A DNA stretch of 64,000 nt from Streptomyces kanamyceticus (GCF_008704495.1 NZ_CP023699.1:8556001-8620000), one strand, 5' to 3'; shown: positions 1 to 11,456, counted from the first letter of the stretch. A program made the numbers and translations. The notes: generated from the letters alone by a model not told the origin.

Positions 1-2531
<2,531 letters not shown>

Positions 2532-2564
2532 TGCGCGCGGCCCGCTCGGTGCGGGTCATGCGTC

Positions 2565-2600
2565 GGGGCCGGTTCGGAGACTCATCTCCGGGCCGGCCCC
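2565..2600 (+). terminator. Rho-independent-like terminator after gcvP
   Basis: A 16-bp stem (left arm starts GGGGCCGG, right arm ends CCGGCCCC) closes a CTCA loop. Two T-G wobbles are the only imperfections. It is followed by TTCTT and lies 34 nt after the gcvP stop. Confidence 0.85.
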
Positions 2601-2674
2601 TTCTTCGTTCCGCTGTGCGGATGTGTGGTGCGGATGCCCTGTGCGGATGCGCCGTGCGGATGTGCCGGCGGTGC

Positions 2675-2881
2675 TCAGGCGGCCGTCATGATCTGGTCGG
2701 TGCCCAGCGGTCGGTGCGGGGCGATGATCTGGCCGTCCGGCAGCAACTCACCGGTGTCCTCGAAGATCAGGACGCCGTTGCACAGCAGGCTCCAGCCCTG
2801 CTCCGGGTGGCTCGCCATGAGCAGTGCGGCTTCCCGGTCGGCGGAGTCGGCTGTCGGGCACGGTGGTTGGTGCTGGCACAT
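2675..2881 (-). CDS. DUF5999 family small protein
   Basis: A 68-residue protein beginning MCQHQPPCPTADSADREAA and ending with APHRPLGTDQIMTAA. This is the pattern of DUF5999, a small family widespread in Streptomyces with unknown function. The start is the ATG at 2881 because family members begin at MCQHQPPCP; the frame is open 22 codons further upstream but that part is unlike the family. The N-terminal Cys-x-His-x4-Cys cluster could bind metal (inference). It is transcribed towards gcvP and ends about 75 nt beyond the gcvP terminator. It stands alone with no operon partner. Confidence 0.85.
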   Translation of the reverse strand: MCQHQPPCPTADSADREAALLMASHPEQGWSLLCNGVLIFEDTGELLPDGQIIAPHRPLGTDQIMTAA

Positions 2882-3204
2882 GGAAGGGTTCTTTCGCTGT
2901 GATGAGATGGCTGTGACGTCTGTCCTGTGGCTCGATGCGGTGTTCATAACCGCCCCCCGTTGTAGTTGGTCCGATCCCAGTGTTGCCCTACGAGCGTCAA
3001 TCCGCAGGGATTTTGCCGCAGCGGCTCCTACTGCTTAATGACGTATCACCCGGCCGGACGGTTCAGCCCAACTCCCCTGTCTCTTCGGGTGGTTCGGGGT
3101 GGCCCGGGCGGGCTAGTCCACTTGGGTGGGCAGCGCTGTGCCCCGCGGCCGGTGGCGGCGGGGCACGTGCGGAAGGACGGTCCCGAGCGGGCTCGGGCGT
3201 GTCG
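2882..3204. other. Intergenic region, no gene seen
   Basis: The part next to 2881 should hold the promoter of the DUF5999 gene. The part next to 3205 holds the terminator of the 3205-3789 gene. I see no convincing coding sequence between them. Confidence 0.5.
3138..3166 (-). terminator. Terminator hairpin after the 3205-3789 gene
   Basis: GTGCCCCGC at 3138-3146 pairs perfectly with GCGGGGCAC at 3158-3166 around an 11-nt loop. It lies about 40 nt beyond the stop codon of the minus-strand gene that ends at 3205. Confidence 0.65.
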
Positions 3205-3789
3205 TCAGGCGGGCGAGCCGAGCAGCGGTGCCGGTGCCAGGCGGTGGGTGAGGACCGGCAGGAGGTCGGCGACGCGGTGCGGGCGGTGGGCCGCGATGCC
3301 GGGCGGGGCGGGCGCGAGGGGGACGAGCAGATCGGTGGCGGCCAGTGTGCCACCCGCGCCGTCGTCCGTGCAGTCGCGGTGCAGCCAGAGGGTGAGCATG
3401 TAGAGCTCGGGCACCGAGAGCAGCCGGGGCTGGCAGGGCATCGGCATGGCCTCCGCGTGCCGCAGGGCGCGTTCGGTGGAGGCGATGTAGGGGCCCTCGA
3501 AGAAGTGCGAGAAGGCCCAGCCGTCCGGGGTCAGCATCGTGTCGGCGGCGGCCACCGCGCGCTCGCCGCAGCGGATGAGGAAGCGCCAGCCCGCGAGGCG
3601 GGTCGGCGAGGTGCCTTCCGGCGTGATGCGGTCCAGCACGTGGACGGGCAGCGGGAGTTCGGGGCTCGCCGGGCTTTTGGCCGCGCGCAGCGAGGGGGTG
3701 CGGGCCTCGCGTACGGCTGTGGGGGAACCGAGTGCCGCGAGGACGCTGCGCAGGGCGGGCGCGGGGGCAGGGGGAACTTGCAGCGGCAT
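3205..3789 (-). CDS. Hypothetical protein, 194 aa
   Basis: I do not recognise a named family. The start is the ATG at 3789, preceded by a GAGAGGCGACC ribosome-binding region. The N-terminal 50 residues are rich in Pro, Ala and Ser. The middle, with GWRFLIRCGERAVAAAD and the GWAFSHFFEGPYIASTERAL stretch, looks like a compact globular domain. There is no signal peptide or membrane segment. Codon usage is normal for the host. It is monocistronic and followed by a hairpin. Coding status is good; function unknown. Confidence 0.7.
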   Translation of the reverse strand: MPLQVPPAPAPALRSVLAALGSPTAVREARTPSLRAAKSPASPELPLPVHVLDRITPEGTSPTRLAGWRFLIRCGERAVAAADTMLTPDGWAFSHFFEGPYIASTERALRHAEAMPMPCQPRLLSVPELYMLTLWLHRDCTDDGAGGTLAATDLLVPLAPAPPGIAAHRPHRVADLLPVLTHRLAPAPLLGSPA

Positions 3790-4272
3790 GGTGGGTCGCC
3801 TCTCTCATACGACAGGCACGGTGGAGCGGGGGACAGATGCGGACGGCGCTGTCAGCTCTGGGCCAGAGGGGCGGGGGCAGTGGACCGCGAGCGCCAACTC
3901 TCTGTCTCGGAGCGGAGTTTATACGAGACGTGTTCGGACGGTGTTTCATCTAGACGTGGCAGATATTCCCGGCAAGGCGGCAATGAGCCGTCCTTGTGCG
4001 GTATTTCTCCCGATATTGCTCGGGGCCCGCTTCCGTGACCTCGACGTATCAGGCCCGTGCGGTCGGCTGAATTTCGCCGGTATATTTGACCAGGCGCTCC
4101 GGAAGCGAATCTTCACGATGCCGCATGCCTGGCGAATGTGCCGTACGGCAACTCCGTCCAGCGTAGCGGTCAGGCGTCATCCGTGGGGCGTTATGGATCA
4201 CATCGACTGGGCATCATCCCCCGTACACAGCGGCCGGATCCTTGGCTGCCCATCCGAGGGAGGGACGCTTCG
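3790..4272. other. 483-nt intergenic region, no gene seen
   Basis: This region separates two divergent genes and is clearly less GC-rich than its surroundings. It contains several AT-containing patches suitable for promoters, for example TTGACC near 4087 and a CCCGATATTGCTCGGG inverted repeat near 4010. I could find no small ORF with a ribosome-binding site and host-like codon use. Confidence 0.5.
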
Positions 4273-5793
4273 ATGGGGGAGAAGGTCGTGGCGGGCACGT
4301 TCGACTTGTCCGATCGACATGTGTACAGGAAGAAGCTCCAGGCGTGTCTCAAGGGGCTCGAGAGGCTTCTGGCGGAGCAGCGGTTCGACCGGCCCAAGAA
4401 TCTGATGGGCATGGAGATCGAGCTGAATCTGGCAGGGCCCGACGGACTGCCGAGAATGTTGAACGCACAGGTTCTCGAGCGCATCGCGAGCCGGGATTTC
4501 CAGACGGAACTCGGAATGTTCAATCTGGAAGTGAATATCGCCCCGCACCGTATGGGAGGACGTGTTCTCGACCAGCTCGCGGAGGAACTGCGCACCGGAC
4601 TCAACTATGCCCACAGAAAAGCGAACGAACTGAACGCGGGCATCGTGATGATCGGCATTCTGCCGACGCTCGGCCGCGCCGACCTGGTCTCCGCGAACCT
4701 CTCCGACGTCGACCGCTACGCCCTGCTCAACGATCAGATCGTGGCGGCGCGCGGCGAGCACTTCGCGCTCGACATCGAGGGCGTCGAGCGGCTCACCTGC
4801 ACGTCCTCGTCGATAGCGCCCGAAGCGGCCTGTACGTCCGTGCAGTTGCACCTCCAGGTCACCCCGGGCCGGTTCGCCGATGTGTGGAACGCGGCGCAGG
4901 CGGTCGCCGCGGCACAGATCGCCGTCGGAGCCAACGCGCCGTTCCTGTTCGGCCGCGAGCTGTGGCGCGAGTCGCGGCCGCCGCTGTTCCTGCAGTCCAC
5001 CGACACGCGCCCGCCCGAGCTGCGGGTCCAGGGGGTGCGGCCGCGCACCTGGTTCGGGGAGCGCTGGATCACCGGTCCTTACGACCTCTTCGAGGAGAAC
5101 CTGCGCTACTTCCCCGCGCTGCTGCCCCTGATGGAACAGGAGGACCCCCTCGGCGTCATCGACGCGGGCGGGGTGCCGCAGCTCGGCGAACTCGTCCTGC
5201 ACAACGGCACCGTGTACCGCTGGAACCGCCCGGTGTACGGCATCGCCGACGGCGTCCCGCACCTGCGCGTGGAGAACCGCGTGCTGCCCGCCGGGCCCAC
5301 CGTCACCGACGTCATCGCCAACGCCGCCTTCTACTACGGGCTCGTGCGGGCGCTCGCCGAGGAGGCGCGGCCCGTCTGGTCCCGGCTGCCGTTCGAGGCC
5401 GCCGAGCGGAACTTCGACGCGGCGTGTCGGCACGGCATCGAGGCCCGGCTGAGGTGGCCGCGCAGGGGCAGGCTCGGGGGCATCACCGAAGTGCCCGCCG
5501 TCCAGCTCGTACGCGACGAACTGCTGCCGCTGGCCGCCGCGGGCCTGGACGCGTGGGGTGTCGAGCCCGCCGACCGCGACCTGTACCTCGGGATGATCGA
5601 GGAGCGGTGCAGGCGCCGCGTGAACGGGGCGTCCTGGCAGACGGCGACGTATCACCGGGCGCGGGAGCGCGGGCTCGACAGGGAGGCCGCGCTCGCCGCG
5701 ACCACCCGGCGTTACAGCGAGCTGATGCACGCGGGCGAGCCCGTGCACACCTGGCCCGTGGGGCTCAGGGAACCGGCCGTGCCGCTCGGCTGA
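4273..5793 (+). CDS. Glutamate-cysteine ligase family (GCS2) protein
   Basis: A 506-residue ATP-dependent carboxylate-amine ligase of the GCS2 family, which joins glutamate and cysteine or a related amine. The GMEIELNL substrate-site motif is near residues 43-50, followed by ELGMFNLEVNIAPHRM and, further on, the SSSIAPEAACTSVQLHLQV region and AVGANAPFLFGRELW. The start is ATG 4273 because GAGGGAGGGACG precedes it; an open frame upstream to 4138 lacks a binding site. The C-terminal 100 residues (WPRRGRLGGITEVPAVQLV onwards) are typical of the longer actinobacterial members. The exact substrate cannot be told from sequence; glutathione is not made by Streptomyces, so an EgtA-like or unknown amide ligase role is possible. 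It converges on the next gene with a 5-nt gap. Confidence 0.85.
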   Translation: MGEKVVAGTFDLSDRHVYRKKLQACLKGLERLLAEQRFDRPKNLMGMEIELNLAGPDGLPRMLNAQVLERIASRDFQTELGMFNLEVNIAPHRMGGRVLDQLAEELRTGLNYAHRKANELNAGIVMIGILPTLGRADLVSANLSDVDRYALLNDQIVAARGEHFALDIEGVERLTCTSSSIAPEAACTSVQLHLQVTPGRFADVWNAAQAVAAAQIAVGANAPFLFGRELWRESRPPLFLQSTDTRPPELRVQGVRPRTWFGERWITGPYDLFEENLRYFPALLPLMEQEDPLGVIDAGGVPQLGELVLHNGTVYRWNRPVYGIADGVPHLRVENRVLPAGPTVTDVIANAAFYYGLVRALAEEARPVWSRLPFEAAERNFDAACRHGIEARLRWPRRGRLGGITEVPAVQLVRDELLPLAAAGLDAWGVEPADRDLYLGMIEERCRRRVNGASWQTATYHRARERGLDREAALAATTRRYSELMHAGEPVHTWPVGLREPAVPLG

Positions 5794-5798
5794 TCGCG

Positions 5799-7574
5799 TC
5801 AGCCCTGCTTGCTGCCCGCCTCCATGATGGCCTTGAGGATCACCGCGTGGATCTGCGCCGGGTCGTCGACCTGGTGACCCGAGCCGCCGCTGGCCTCGGC
5901 GATCTGCTGGACCTCCTCCTTGTCCGCGTCGGGGCCGACGGCGATCGCGATGATCGGCACCGGCCGCTCGGGGTCGGAGAGCTCGTCGAGCTGGGAGATG
6001 AGGGAGCCGCGGGAGATGCTGCCGGGGTCCTGGTTGGCGCCGTCGGTCAGGATCACCAGCGCGTTGAACTTGCCGCGCGCGTAGCCCGCCTGCGCGTCCT
6101 TGTAGGCGGCGAGCGTGGTGTCGTACAGGCCGGTGGCACCACCGGGTACGGGCTGCAGGCCGCTGAACGAGGCCGAGAGCCTGTCACGGTGGGTGGCGCC
6201 GCCCTTGCGGTCGCCGAGCCGCTCGGTGGGCTGCAGCTTGCGGTAGTCCCGCGCGCCGTCCAGCCGCGTGGCGAACTCCCAGAGACCGATCTGGTCCTCG
6301 TCCGTGAAGCCCGCGAGCGCCTGGAGCAGCGAGGACTTGGTGACCTCCATACGGGACTGGGCGCGCCCCGGCACCAGTTGGCGCATCGACTCCGACGCGT
6401 CGACGACCGTGTTGAGCCTGGCACTCTGGACCGTGATCGTCCACATGCCCAGGGTCTCCTGGATCTCCTTGTCCGACGGCGGCTCGCTCGCCTCGTCGGC
6501 GTAGGGCTGCGGGGTACGGCCGCCCGCCCCCGTGACCAGCTCGTCCGAGGGCTTGTCGGGGTCGGTCCTGAAGCCGTGCTTCGCCAGGATCCGCTCTCCG
6601 TCCTCGTCGCTGAACATGGTCATGAAGCGCAGGGCCGCGCGGCTCAGGTCCGTGGACATCCCGGCGTCGTCCACCAGTGCGTACGGGTAGTCGAGGCGGG
6701 GCGAGCCGTCCTTGGGGTAGAAGAGGTCGAGGCTGTTCTCCTCGCCCGCCGACGCGTTGTGCGCGAACGCGGCCTGCTCGGAGACGACCAGCGCCTGATT
6801 GCGGCGGGGGTTGCCCTTCTCGGCTCCTGAGCCGTCTCGGGCCAGGGTGTCGAGGAGCTGGCCCTCGCTGTCGGTGGTGCGGGTGGAGAGCGCCTTGGCC
6901 AGCGCGGCGGCCTGGGTGTCGCCCTCCTTGCCGCCCTGCTTCTTCGCCGACGCGCCGATCTTGGAGAGGGCGAGCAGCCCGGTCGCGCTGCGCGCGGGGT
7001 CGGCGGCGCCCAGGCGCAGCTTGTCGCTCTTCATGGCGGCGGTGGTCAACTCCGGCCAGGCGTACGTCTTCTTGGGCCAGCCCAGGGTCTCGGCGGCGGA
7101 CGGCACCATGCCGATGCCGATGGGCGAAGAGGCGATGTTGCCCGCGGGCGAGACCTTGGTCTGCTTGGTGCCGAGGCCGACGCGCTGCATCCACACGTCG
7201 GAGTCGGGCACCCACACGTCGTACGCGGGATCGCCCTTGCCCGCGCGGAGTTCCTCGGCGACCTCGAACGAGTCGCGGGCCCTCACCCGCACGTCGATGC
7301 AGTGTCCGTCGGAGGTGATCTCGTTCTCGCGGGCGTCGTCGGCGGCCTCGCGGAGGGCGGGGGTCACATCGGGCGCGGCGACGACGTTCAGGCGCACCGC
7401 GTCGTCGTCGCAGGAGCCGCCGAAGGACAGCAGGCCGCTGCGCGCCGCCACCGCCGTGCCGCCTGCCACCACGAGAACGAGGGCCGTGGCGATGGCGACC
7501 GTGCGCCCGCGCGTGCGCGGTCGGGGGCCGGGCGCACCCGTCCCGTCCTCATCGGGCAAGCTGTGACGTCCCAT
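5799..7574 (-). CDS. Substrate-binding and VWA domain membrane-anchored protein
   Basis: A 591-residue protein with a short cytoplasmic tail, one membrane segment (TVAIATALVLVVAGGTAVAA, about residues 24-43), an extracytoplasmic binding-protein-like domain (about 60-340) and a C-terminal von Willebrand factor A domain. The MIDAS motif DASES lies near residue 391, and a conserved TDGANQDPGS lies further on. VWA domains bind ligands through a metal. The start is ATG 7574 (MGRHSLPDEDG), with GGAGG 12 nt upstream; an open frame to 7607 is less likely. It is a known actinobacterial fusion architecture of unknown role. No ABC transporter lies beside it. Confidence 0.85.
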   Translation of the reverse strand: MGRHSLPDEDGTGAPGPRPRTRGRTVAIATALVLVVAGGTAVAARSGLLSFGGSCDDDAVRLNVVAAPDVTPALREAADDARENEITSDGHCIDVRVRARDSFEVAEELRAGKGDPAYDVWVPDSDVWMQRVGLGTKQTKVSPAGNIASSPIGIGMVPSAAETLGWPKKTYAWPELTTAAMKSDKLRLGAADPARSATGLLALSKIGASAKKQGGKEGDTQAAALAKALSTRTTDSEGQLLDTLARDGSGAEKGNPRRNQALVVSEQAAFAHNASAGEENSLDLFYPKDGSPRLDYPYALVDDAGMSTDLSRAALRFMTMFSDEDGERILAKHGFRTDPDKPSDELVTGAGGRTPQPYADEASEPPSDKEIQETLGMWTITVQSARLNTVVDASESMRQLVPGRAQSRMEVTKSSLLQALAGFTDEDQIGLWEFATRLDGARDYRKLQPTERLGDRKGGATHRDRLSASFSGLQPVPGGATGLYDTTLAAYKDAQAGYARGKFNALVILTDGANQDPGSISRGSLISQLDELSDPERPVPIIAIAVGPDADKEEVQQIAEASGGSGHQVDDPAQIHAVILKAIMEAGSKQG

Positions 7575-7741
7575 GGCGGTGGTGCCCCTCCTTGAATGAT
7601 GAAGCAAGGAAAGAGGGGGTGGTACGCCCGAAATCGGCGTCCATCCCCCTCGGCCTGTCGCGCACGATCTTCGTAACTTCTTTCGAGACCCTAGCGGGAC
7701 GAGGATGGGGATGAGGCGGGATTACTCAACTGGAGGCGTAA

Positions 7742-8545
7742 GTGCAAGCGGAGCCGGGGCCGATGGCCGGTTCTTTTCCCACGGGTGGGCCCTCGCGACG
7801 GACCCTCAGGGACGAGACGCTGCTCGTCCTGGCGCTCTCACTCGGCGCGAGCGGCTTGTCCGCGCTGATCAGCTTTGTCGGATCGGTCACCAAACCGGGC
7901 GGTCTCAAGGACCAGGCGGCCACCATGAACGCCTCGGCGGCGCCGGGGCGTCCATGGCTTGATCTCGCGTGGCAGTTGTTCGGCATCGCCACCGCGTTGG
8001 TGCCGGTCGCACTCGTCGCGCACTTCCTGCTGCGCGAGGGGAGCGGTTTTCGGGCGATCGGGTTCGACCGGACGCGGCCGTGGCCGGACCTGGGGCGCGG
8101 CACCGCGATCGCCGCGGTGATCGGCAGCATCGGGATCGCCTTCTACCTGGCGGCCCGCGGGCTCGGCTTCAACCTCACGGTGGTGCCGGAGGCGCTGCCC
8201 GAGGTGTGGTGGAAGTACCCCGTCCTGGTGCTCTCCGCGGTGCAGAACGCGGTCCTCGAAGAGGTCATCGTGGTCGGCTATCTGCTGCGCAGGCTCGGGC
8301 AGTTGGGGTGGACGCCGATGGCCGCCCTGGTGGGCAGTTCGGTGCTGCGCGGCTCGTACCACCTGTATCAGGGCATCGGCGGGTTCATCGGGAACGTGGC
8401 GATGGGCGTGGTCTTCGCGCTGCTCTACCGCAGGTGGGGGCGGGTGGGGCCGCTGGTGGTCGCGCACTCCCTGCTCGACATCGGGGCGTTCGTCGGATAC
8501 GCGCTGTTCGCGGGGAAGGTGGGGTGGCTGCCTACGCCGCCGTAG
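7742..8545 (+). CDS. CPBP family intramembrane glutamic endopeptidase
   Basis: A 267-residue polytopic membrane protein of the CAAX protease/bacteriocin-processing (CPBP, Abi) family. Three family motifs are visible: the double glutamate in NAVLEEVIVVGYLLRRL (about residues 174-190), the SSVLRGSYHLYQG segment with its His, and the PLVVAHSLLDIG helix near the C terminus. At least six hydrophobic segments can be seen. It starts at GTG 7742, with GGAGG five bases upstream. The substrate is unknown. It is a single gene convergent with PhzF. Confidence 0.88.
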   Translation: MQAEPGPMAGSFPTGGPSRRTLRDETLLVLALSLGASGLSALISFVGSVTKPGGLKDQAATMNASAAPGRPWLDLAWQLFGIATALVPVALVAHFLLREGSGFRAIGFDRTRPWPDLGRGTAIAAVIGSIGIAFYLAARGLGFNLTVVPEALPEVWWKYPVLVLSAVQNAVLEEVIVVGYLLRRLGQLGWTPMAALVGSSVLRGSYHLYQGIGGFIGNVAMGVVFALLYRRWGRVGPLVVAHSLLDIGAFVGYALFAGKVGWLPTPP

Positions 8546-8572
8546 GCAGCGCCGCCCGGTTCTCCATGGGGG

Positions 8573-9436
8573 TCAGGCGAAGAGCTCGCCCTCGATGACC
8601 GTGACCGCGCGGCCGGTCAGCAGGGTCCGGTCGCCGCGCAGCCGGGTGCGGACCAGGCCGGTGCGGGCCGAGGCTTGCAGACCCGTCAGGTCCGTACGGC
8701 CGAGGCGCTCGGACCAGAACGGGGCGAGGGCCGTGTGGGCGCTGCCCGTCACCGGGTCCTCGTCGATGCCGACGCGCGGGAAGAAGCCGCGGGAGACGAA
8801 GTCGTAGCCGCGCGAGGGGTCCTCGGCCCGCGCCGTGACGATGATGCCGCGCTCGGAGTGGTGCACGAGCGCCTTGTGGTCGGGGGTGAGCGCCCGGACC
8901 GTCTTCTCGTCGGCGACCTCGACGAGCAGGTCGCCGATGAGGGGGCCGGTGTCGTACACGGAGAGCGGCTCCGCGCCGAGCGCTTGTGCGACGCCGTCGG
9001 GTGCGTCGGTCGCGACGAGCGTCGCGGTGGGGAAGTCGAGGGTGAGGGAGCCGTCCTCGTGGGCCGTCGCGGTGAGGATGCCGCTGCGGGTGGCGAAGCG
9101 GACCGGGCGGGGGGTGGTGGTGTCCGGGGTGGCCGCGGAGTTGGCGGCGCTGGTGGCACCCGTGGTGTGGAGGACGTGAGCCGTGGCCAAAGTGGCATGG
9201 CCACACATGTCCACTTCGGTGGCGGGCGTGAACCAGCGCAGCGCCCAGTCCGCGTCGCCGCCCTCGGGGAGGGGGTGGGCGAAGGCGGTCTCGGCGTGGT
9301 TGACCTCCCTGGCCACGTGCTGCAGCCAGGCGTCGTCCGGGAAGGCGTCGAGGAGGAGTACCCCGGCCGGATTGCCCGCGAAGGGGCGGTCGGTGAAGGC
9401 GTCGACTACGCGGATGCGGTGGGAATCTGTCGGCAT
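8573..9436 (-). CDS. PhzF family isomerase/epimerase-like protein
   Basis: A 287-residue member of the PhzF/diaminopimelate-epimerase-fold family. The putative catalytic glutamate is in NHAETAF (E49), with the phosphate-loop-like DMCGHATLA and the late DEDPVTGSAH motif that closes the second half-domain. The role is probably isomerisation of a small metabolite. There is no phenazine cluster nearby, so this is a stand-alone member. It starts at ATG 9436; no strong binding site is visible, so a leaderless or weak start is possible. Confidence 0.88.
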   Translation of the reverse strand: MPTDSHRIRVVDAFTDRPFAGNPAGVLLLDAFPDDAWLQHVAREVNHAETAFAHPLPEGGDADWALRWFTPATEVDMCGHATLATAHVLHTTGATSAANSAATPDTTTPRPVRFATRSGILTATAHEDGSLTLDFPTATLVATDAPDGVAQALGAEPLSVYDTGPLIGDLLVEVADEKTVRALTPDHKALVHHSERGIIVTARAEDPSRGYDFVSRGFFPRVGIDEDPVTGSAHTALAPFWSERLGRTDLTGLQASARTGLVRTRLRGDRTLLTGRAVTVIEGELFA

Positions 9437-9504
9437 GGTGTCGACGGTAGGAGGCCAATGGGCGTGGAGCCAAGGCCAATTCTGGGTTAGTGGACTTGTT
9501 TTGG

Positions 9505-9535
9505 GAGGGGGAGGCGCCCAGGGCGCCTCCCCCTC
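9505..9535. terminator. Strong hairpin between ahpD-like and phzF-like genes
   Basis: A perfect 14-bp stem, GAGGGGGAGGCGCC (9505-9518) with GGCGCCTCCCCCTC (9522-9535), closes a 3-nt loop. It lies 10 nt past the stop of the minus-strand AhpD-like gene and should end that transcript. There is no clear T-run on either side. Confidence 0.75.
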
Positions 9536-9544
9536 TCTCGTCCC

Positions 9545-10018
9545 TCAGCCGTGCTGGCCCACCTTGTAGTCGCCCGCGGGCTGCTGGGTGATGACGTTCA
9601 GGCGGTTGAAGGCGTTGATGAGGGCGATGACGCCGACCAGGGCGGTGAGTTCGTCCTCGTCGTAGTGCTTGGCGGCGTTCGCCCACGCCTCGTCGGTCAC
9701 GCCACCGGCCGCGTCCGCGATGCGTGTGCCCTGCTCGGCCAGTTCCAGGGCGGCGCGCTCGGCCTCGGTGAACACGGTGGCCTCGCGCCAGACGGCGACC
9801 AGGTTGAGGCGCAACGCGGTCTCCCCGGCGTGCGCGGCCTCCTTGGTGTGCATGTCGATGCAGCCCGCGCAGCCGTTGATCTGGCTGGCGCGGATCTTCA
9901 CCAGCTCCTGCGTGGCGGCGGGCAGCGTCGATTCCGTGAGCGCGCCGTGGGCCGCGATGAAGTGCTTGAGGGCCTTGGCCATGTGCGGGCTCGCGAGGGG
10001 GTTCAGACGGGCTTCCAT
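9545..10018 (-). CDS. AhpD-like carboxymuconolactone decarboxylase family protein
   Basis: A 157-residue alkylhydroperoxidase-like protein. The redox motif CAGCIDMH (C50 and C53, plus His) matches the CxxC-x3-H of AhpD-family peroxidase cores. Such proteins reduce peroxides or act on related small molecules. It starts at ATG 10018, with GGAGCGCAGC just upstream. It is divergent from a PadR regulator whose putative operators lie in the shared 235-nt interval, so PadR control is likely. Confidence 0.9.
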   Translation of the reverse strand: MEARLNPLASPHMAKALKHFIAAHGALTESTLPAATQELVKIRASQINGCAGCIDMHTKEAAHAGETALRLNLVAVWREATVFTEAERAALELAEQGTRIADAAGGVTDEAWANAAKHYDEDELTALVGVIALINAFNRLNVITQQPAGDYKVGQHG

Positions 10019-10148
10019 GCTGCGCTCCTGGGGTGTCGGTAGTGCGGTTCGCGGTGCGTACGCCTGGTAGACGGAGCGGGCCTGGCCGGTTGTGACACGG
10101 GCGAGTGTGACGTGCGTCTCCTGAAAGGGGTTGTCAGTCGAAGTCTTC

Positions 10149-10183
10149 CGATATATCGTTGAGGCATCGCGACAGATTCGCGA
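10149..10183. promoter_or_regulatory. Putative PadR operators
   Basis: CGATATATCG (10149-10158) is a perfect palindrome. TCGCGA repeats at 10167-10172 and 10178-10183 form a second dyad. AT-rich ATATAT dyads are typical PadR targets. The site lies between the divergent AhpD-like and PadR genes. Confidence 0.55.
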
Positions 10184-10253
10184 CTGATCAAAGATCGAAC
10201 TTCCACTGTCGGTAGATCAAGTGGATCAAGCAGAGAATCAAGGAGTGATCGCT

Positions 10254-10880
10254 ATGCGTTCCCACGGTTTTGAACACGAGCAAGGACGTGGCCGCCACGG
10301 CGGCCATCAGGGCCGCGAAGGCTTCGGCCGAGAAGGATTCGAAGGACGGCGCGGGGCGTTCGGCCCGTTCGGTCCCGGCTTCGGGGGCCCCGGTGGTCCT
10401 TGGGGCGGCGGCCGGGGCGGGCGCGGCGGTCCGCGGGGCAGGGCGAGGCGCGGCGACGTGCGCGCGTCGATCCTGGCCCTTCTGAAGGACCGCCCCATGC
10501 ACGGCTACGAAATGATCCAGGAGATCGCCGAGCGCAGCGGCGGGGCGTGGAAGCCCAGCCCGGGTTCGGTCTACCCGACCCTCCAGCTCCTGGAGGACGA
10601 GGGCCTGATCAGCAGCGCGAGTGAGGGCGGCAAGAAGCTCTTCTCGCTCACCGAGGCCGGGACCGAGGCCGCCGAAGAGGGGCCCGAAGCGCCCTGGGAG
10701 GAAGCCGGGCGCGGGGTCGACTGGGACACGCTGAACGAGATCCGGCAGGCCGGTTTCGGTCTGATGGAGGCGTTCGGCCAGGTCTGGAAGACCGGCAGCA
10801 AGGAGCAGCGCGAGAAGGCGCTCACGGTCATCAATGACGCCCGCAAGAAGCTGTACCTGATCCTCGCCGATGAGGACTGA
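10254..10880 (+). CDS. PadR family transcriptional regulator
   Basis: A 208-residue regulator. The first 65 residues are a Gly/Arg/His/Phe-rich low-complexity region, followed by the PadR winged helix: GDVRASILALLKDRPMHGY, EIAERSGG and PGSVYPTLQLLEDEGLI. A C-terminal helical dimerisation segment follows (WDTLNEIRQAGFGLMEAF). It starts at ATG 10254, with AGGAG eight bases before it; upstream in-frame GTG codons are less well placed. It probably controls itself and the divergent AhpD-like gene. Confidence 0.9.
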   Translation: MRSHGFEHEQGRGRHGGHQGREGFGREGFEGRRGAFGPFGPGFGGPGGPWGGGRGGRGGPRGRARRGDVRASILALLKDRPMHGYEMIQEIAERSGGAWKPSPGSVYPTLQLLEDEGLISSASEGGKKLFSLTEAGTEAAEEGPEAPWEEAGRGVDWDTLNEIRQAGFGLMEAFGQVWKTGSKEQREKALTVINDARKKLYLILADED

Positions 10881-10881
10881 G

Positions 10882-10942
10882 GTGGTCGGGGCCGACGGCC
10901 CCCACCACAGATGAGGCGCCCCGCACGCATCGTGTGGGGCGC
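10882..10942 (+). terminator. Two tandem hairpins after the PadR gene
   Basis: First hairpin: GTGGTCGGGGCC (10882-10893) with GGCCCCCACCAC (10897-10908), one C-C mismatch, three-base loop. Second hairpin: GCGCCCCGCAC (10916-10926) with GTGTGGGGCGC (10932-10942), one wobble. The second runs straight into a tandem repeat. Confidence 0.7.
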
Positions 10943-11019
10943 TTCGTCGTGGTGCTTCGTCGTGGTGCTTCGTGGTGGTGTTTCGCCGTGGTGCGTCGTG
11001 CTGGTGCTTCGCCGTGGTG
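10942..11019. repeat. Tandem repeat, 6 x 13 nt
   Basis: Six adjacent 13-nt units of the form CTTCGTCGTGGTG with one to three changes each fill the gap between the PadR terminators and the stop of the next minus-strand gene. It is non-coding as far as I can see. Confidence 0.85.
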
Positions 11020-11027
11020 CGCGTGCG

Positions 11028-11456
11028 TCAGGTGACAAGGCCCCGCAGTTTGCGCAGCGACTCGTCGAGCGCGGCGGTCGCCGAGTCCTTGAGCTTGCCC
11101 GCCATGAGGGAGACGGCCGCGCCGGTGAACTCGCCCTCGATGCGGACCACCGTGGCCGTCCCGTCGGGGGAGAGCGTGTGGCGGGTGCCGACGTTGACGC
11201 CCATCGGCCCCTTGCCCCTGATGGCCAGGGTGCGGGCGGTCTCCAGCTCCTCGACGGTCCAGTTCACCTCGGCGGGGAAGCCCATCAGTTTCATGTTCTC
11301 CGCGAAGGTGCCGCCCACCTCCAGGGTGGCCGGGCCGCCCTGGGGGAAGCTCGTGTGCGTGGAGTTCCACTCGCCGTACGAGGAGAAGTCGGTGAGTTGG
11401 GCCCAGACCTTCTCGGCGGGGGCGTCGATCCGTGCTTCCGCGCTGACTTCGGCCAT
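11028..11456 (-). CDS. SRPBCC (polyketide cyclase/START-like) family protein
   Basis: A 142-residue single-domain protein: MAEVSAEARIDAPAEKVWAQ begins the family's first strand and helix, followed by DFSSYGEWN, the central strands with GMGV-type turns, and the long C-terminal helix. These proteins form a helix-grip cavity that binds a hydrophobic ligand; the ligand is unknown. The start is ATG 11456 with GGAAGAGG upstream; a longer frame to 11537 is unsupported. It stands alone. Confidence 0.85.
   Translation of the reverse strand: MAEVSAEARIDAPAEKVWAQLTDFSSYGEWNSTHTSFPQGGPATLEVGGTFAENMKLMGFPAEVNWTVEELETARTLAIRGKGPMGVNVGTRHTLSPDGTATVVRIEGEFTGAAVSLMAGKLKDSATAALDESLRKLRGLVT

Noticed and set aside
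8573..9436. Phenazine biosynthetic cluster
   Set aside because: Only a PhzF-like protein is present. Stand-alone PhzF-family isomerases are common and no other phz gene is nearby.
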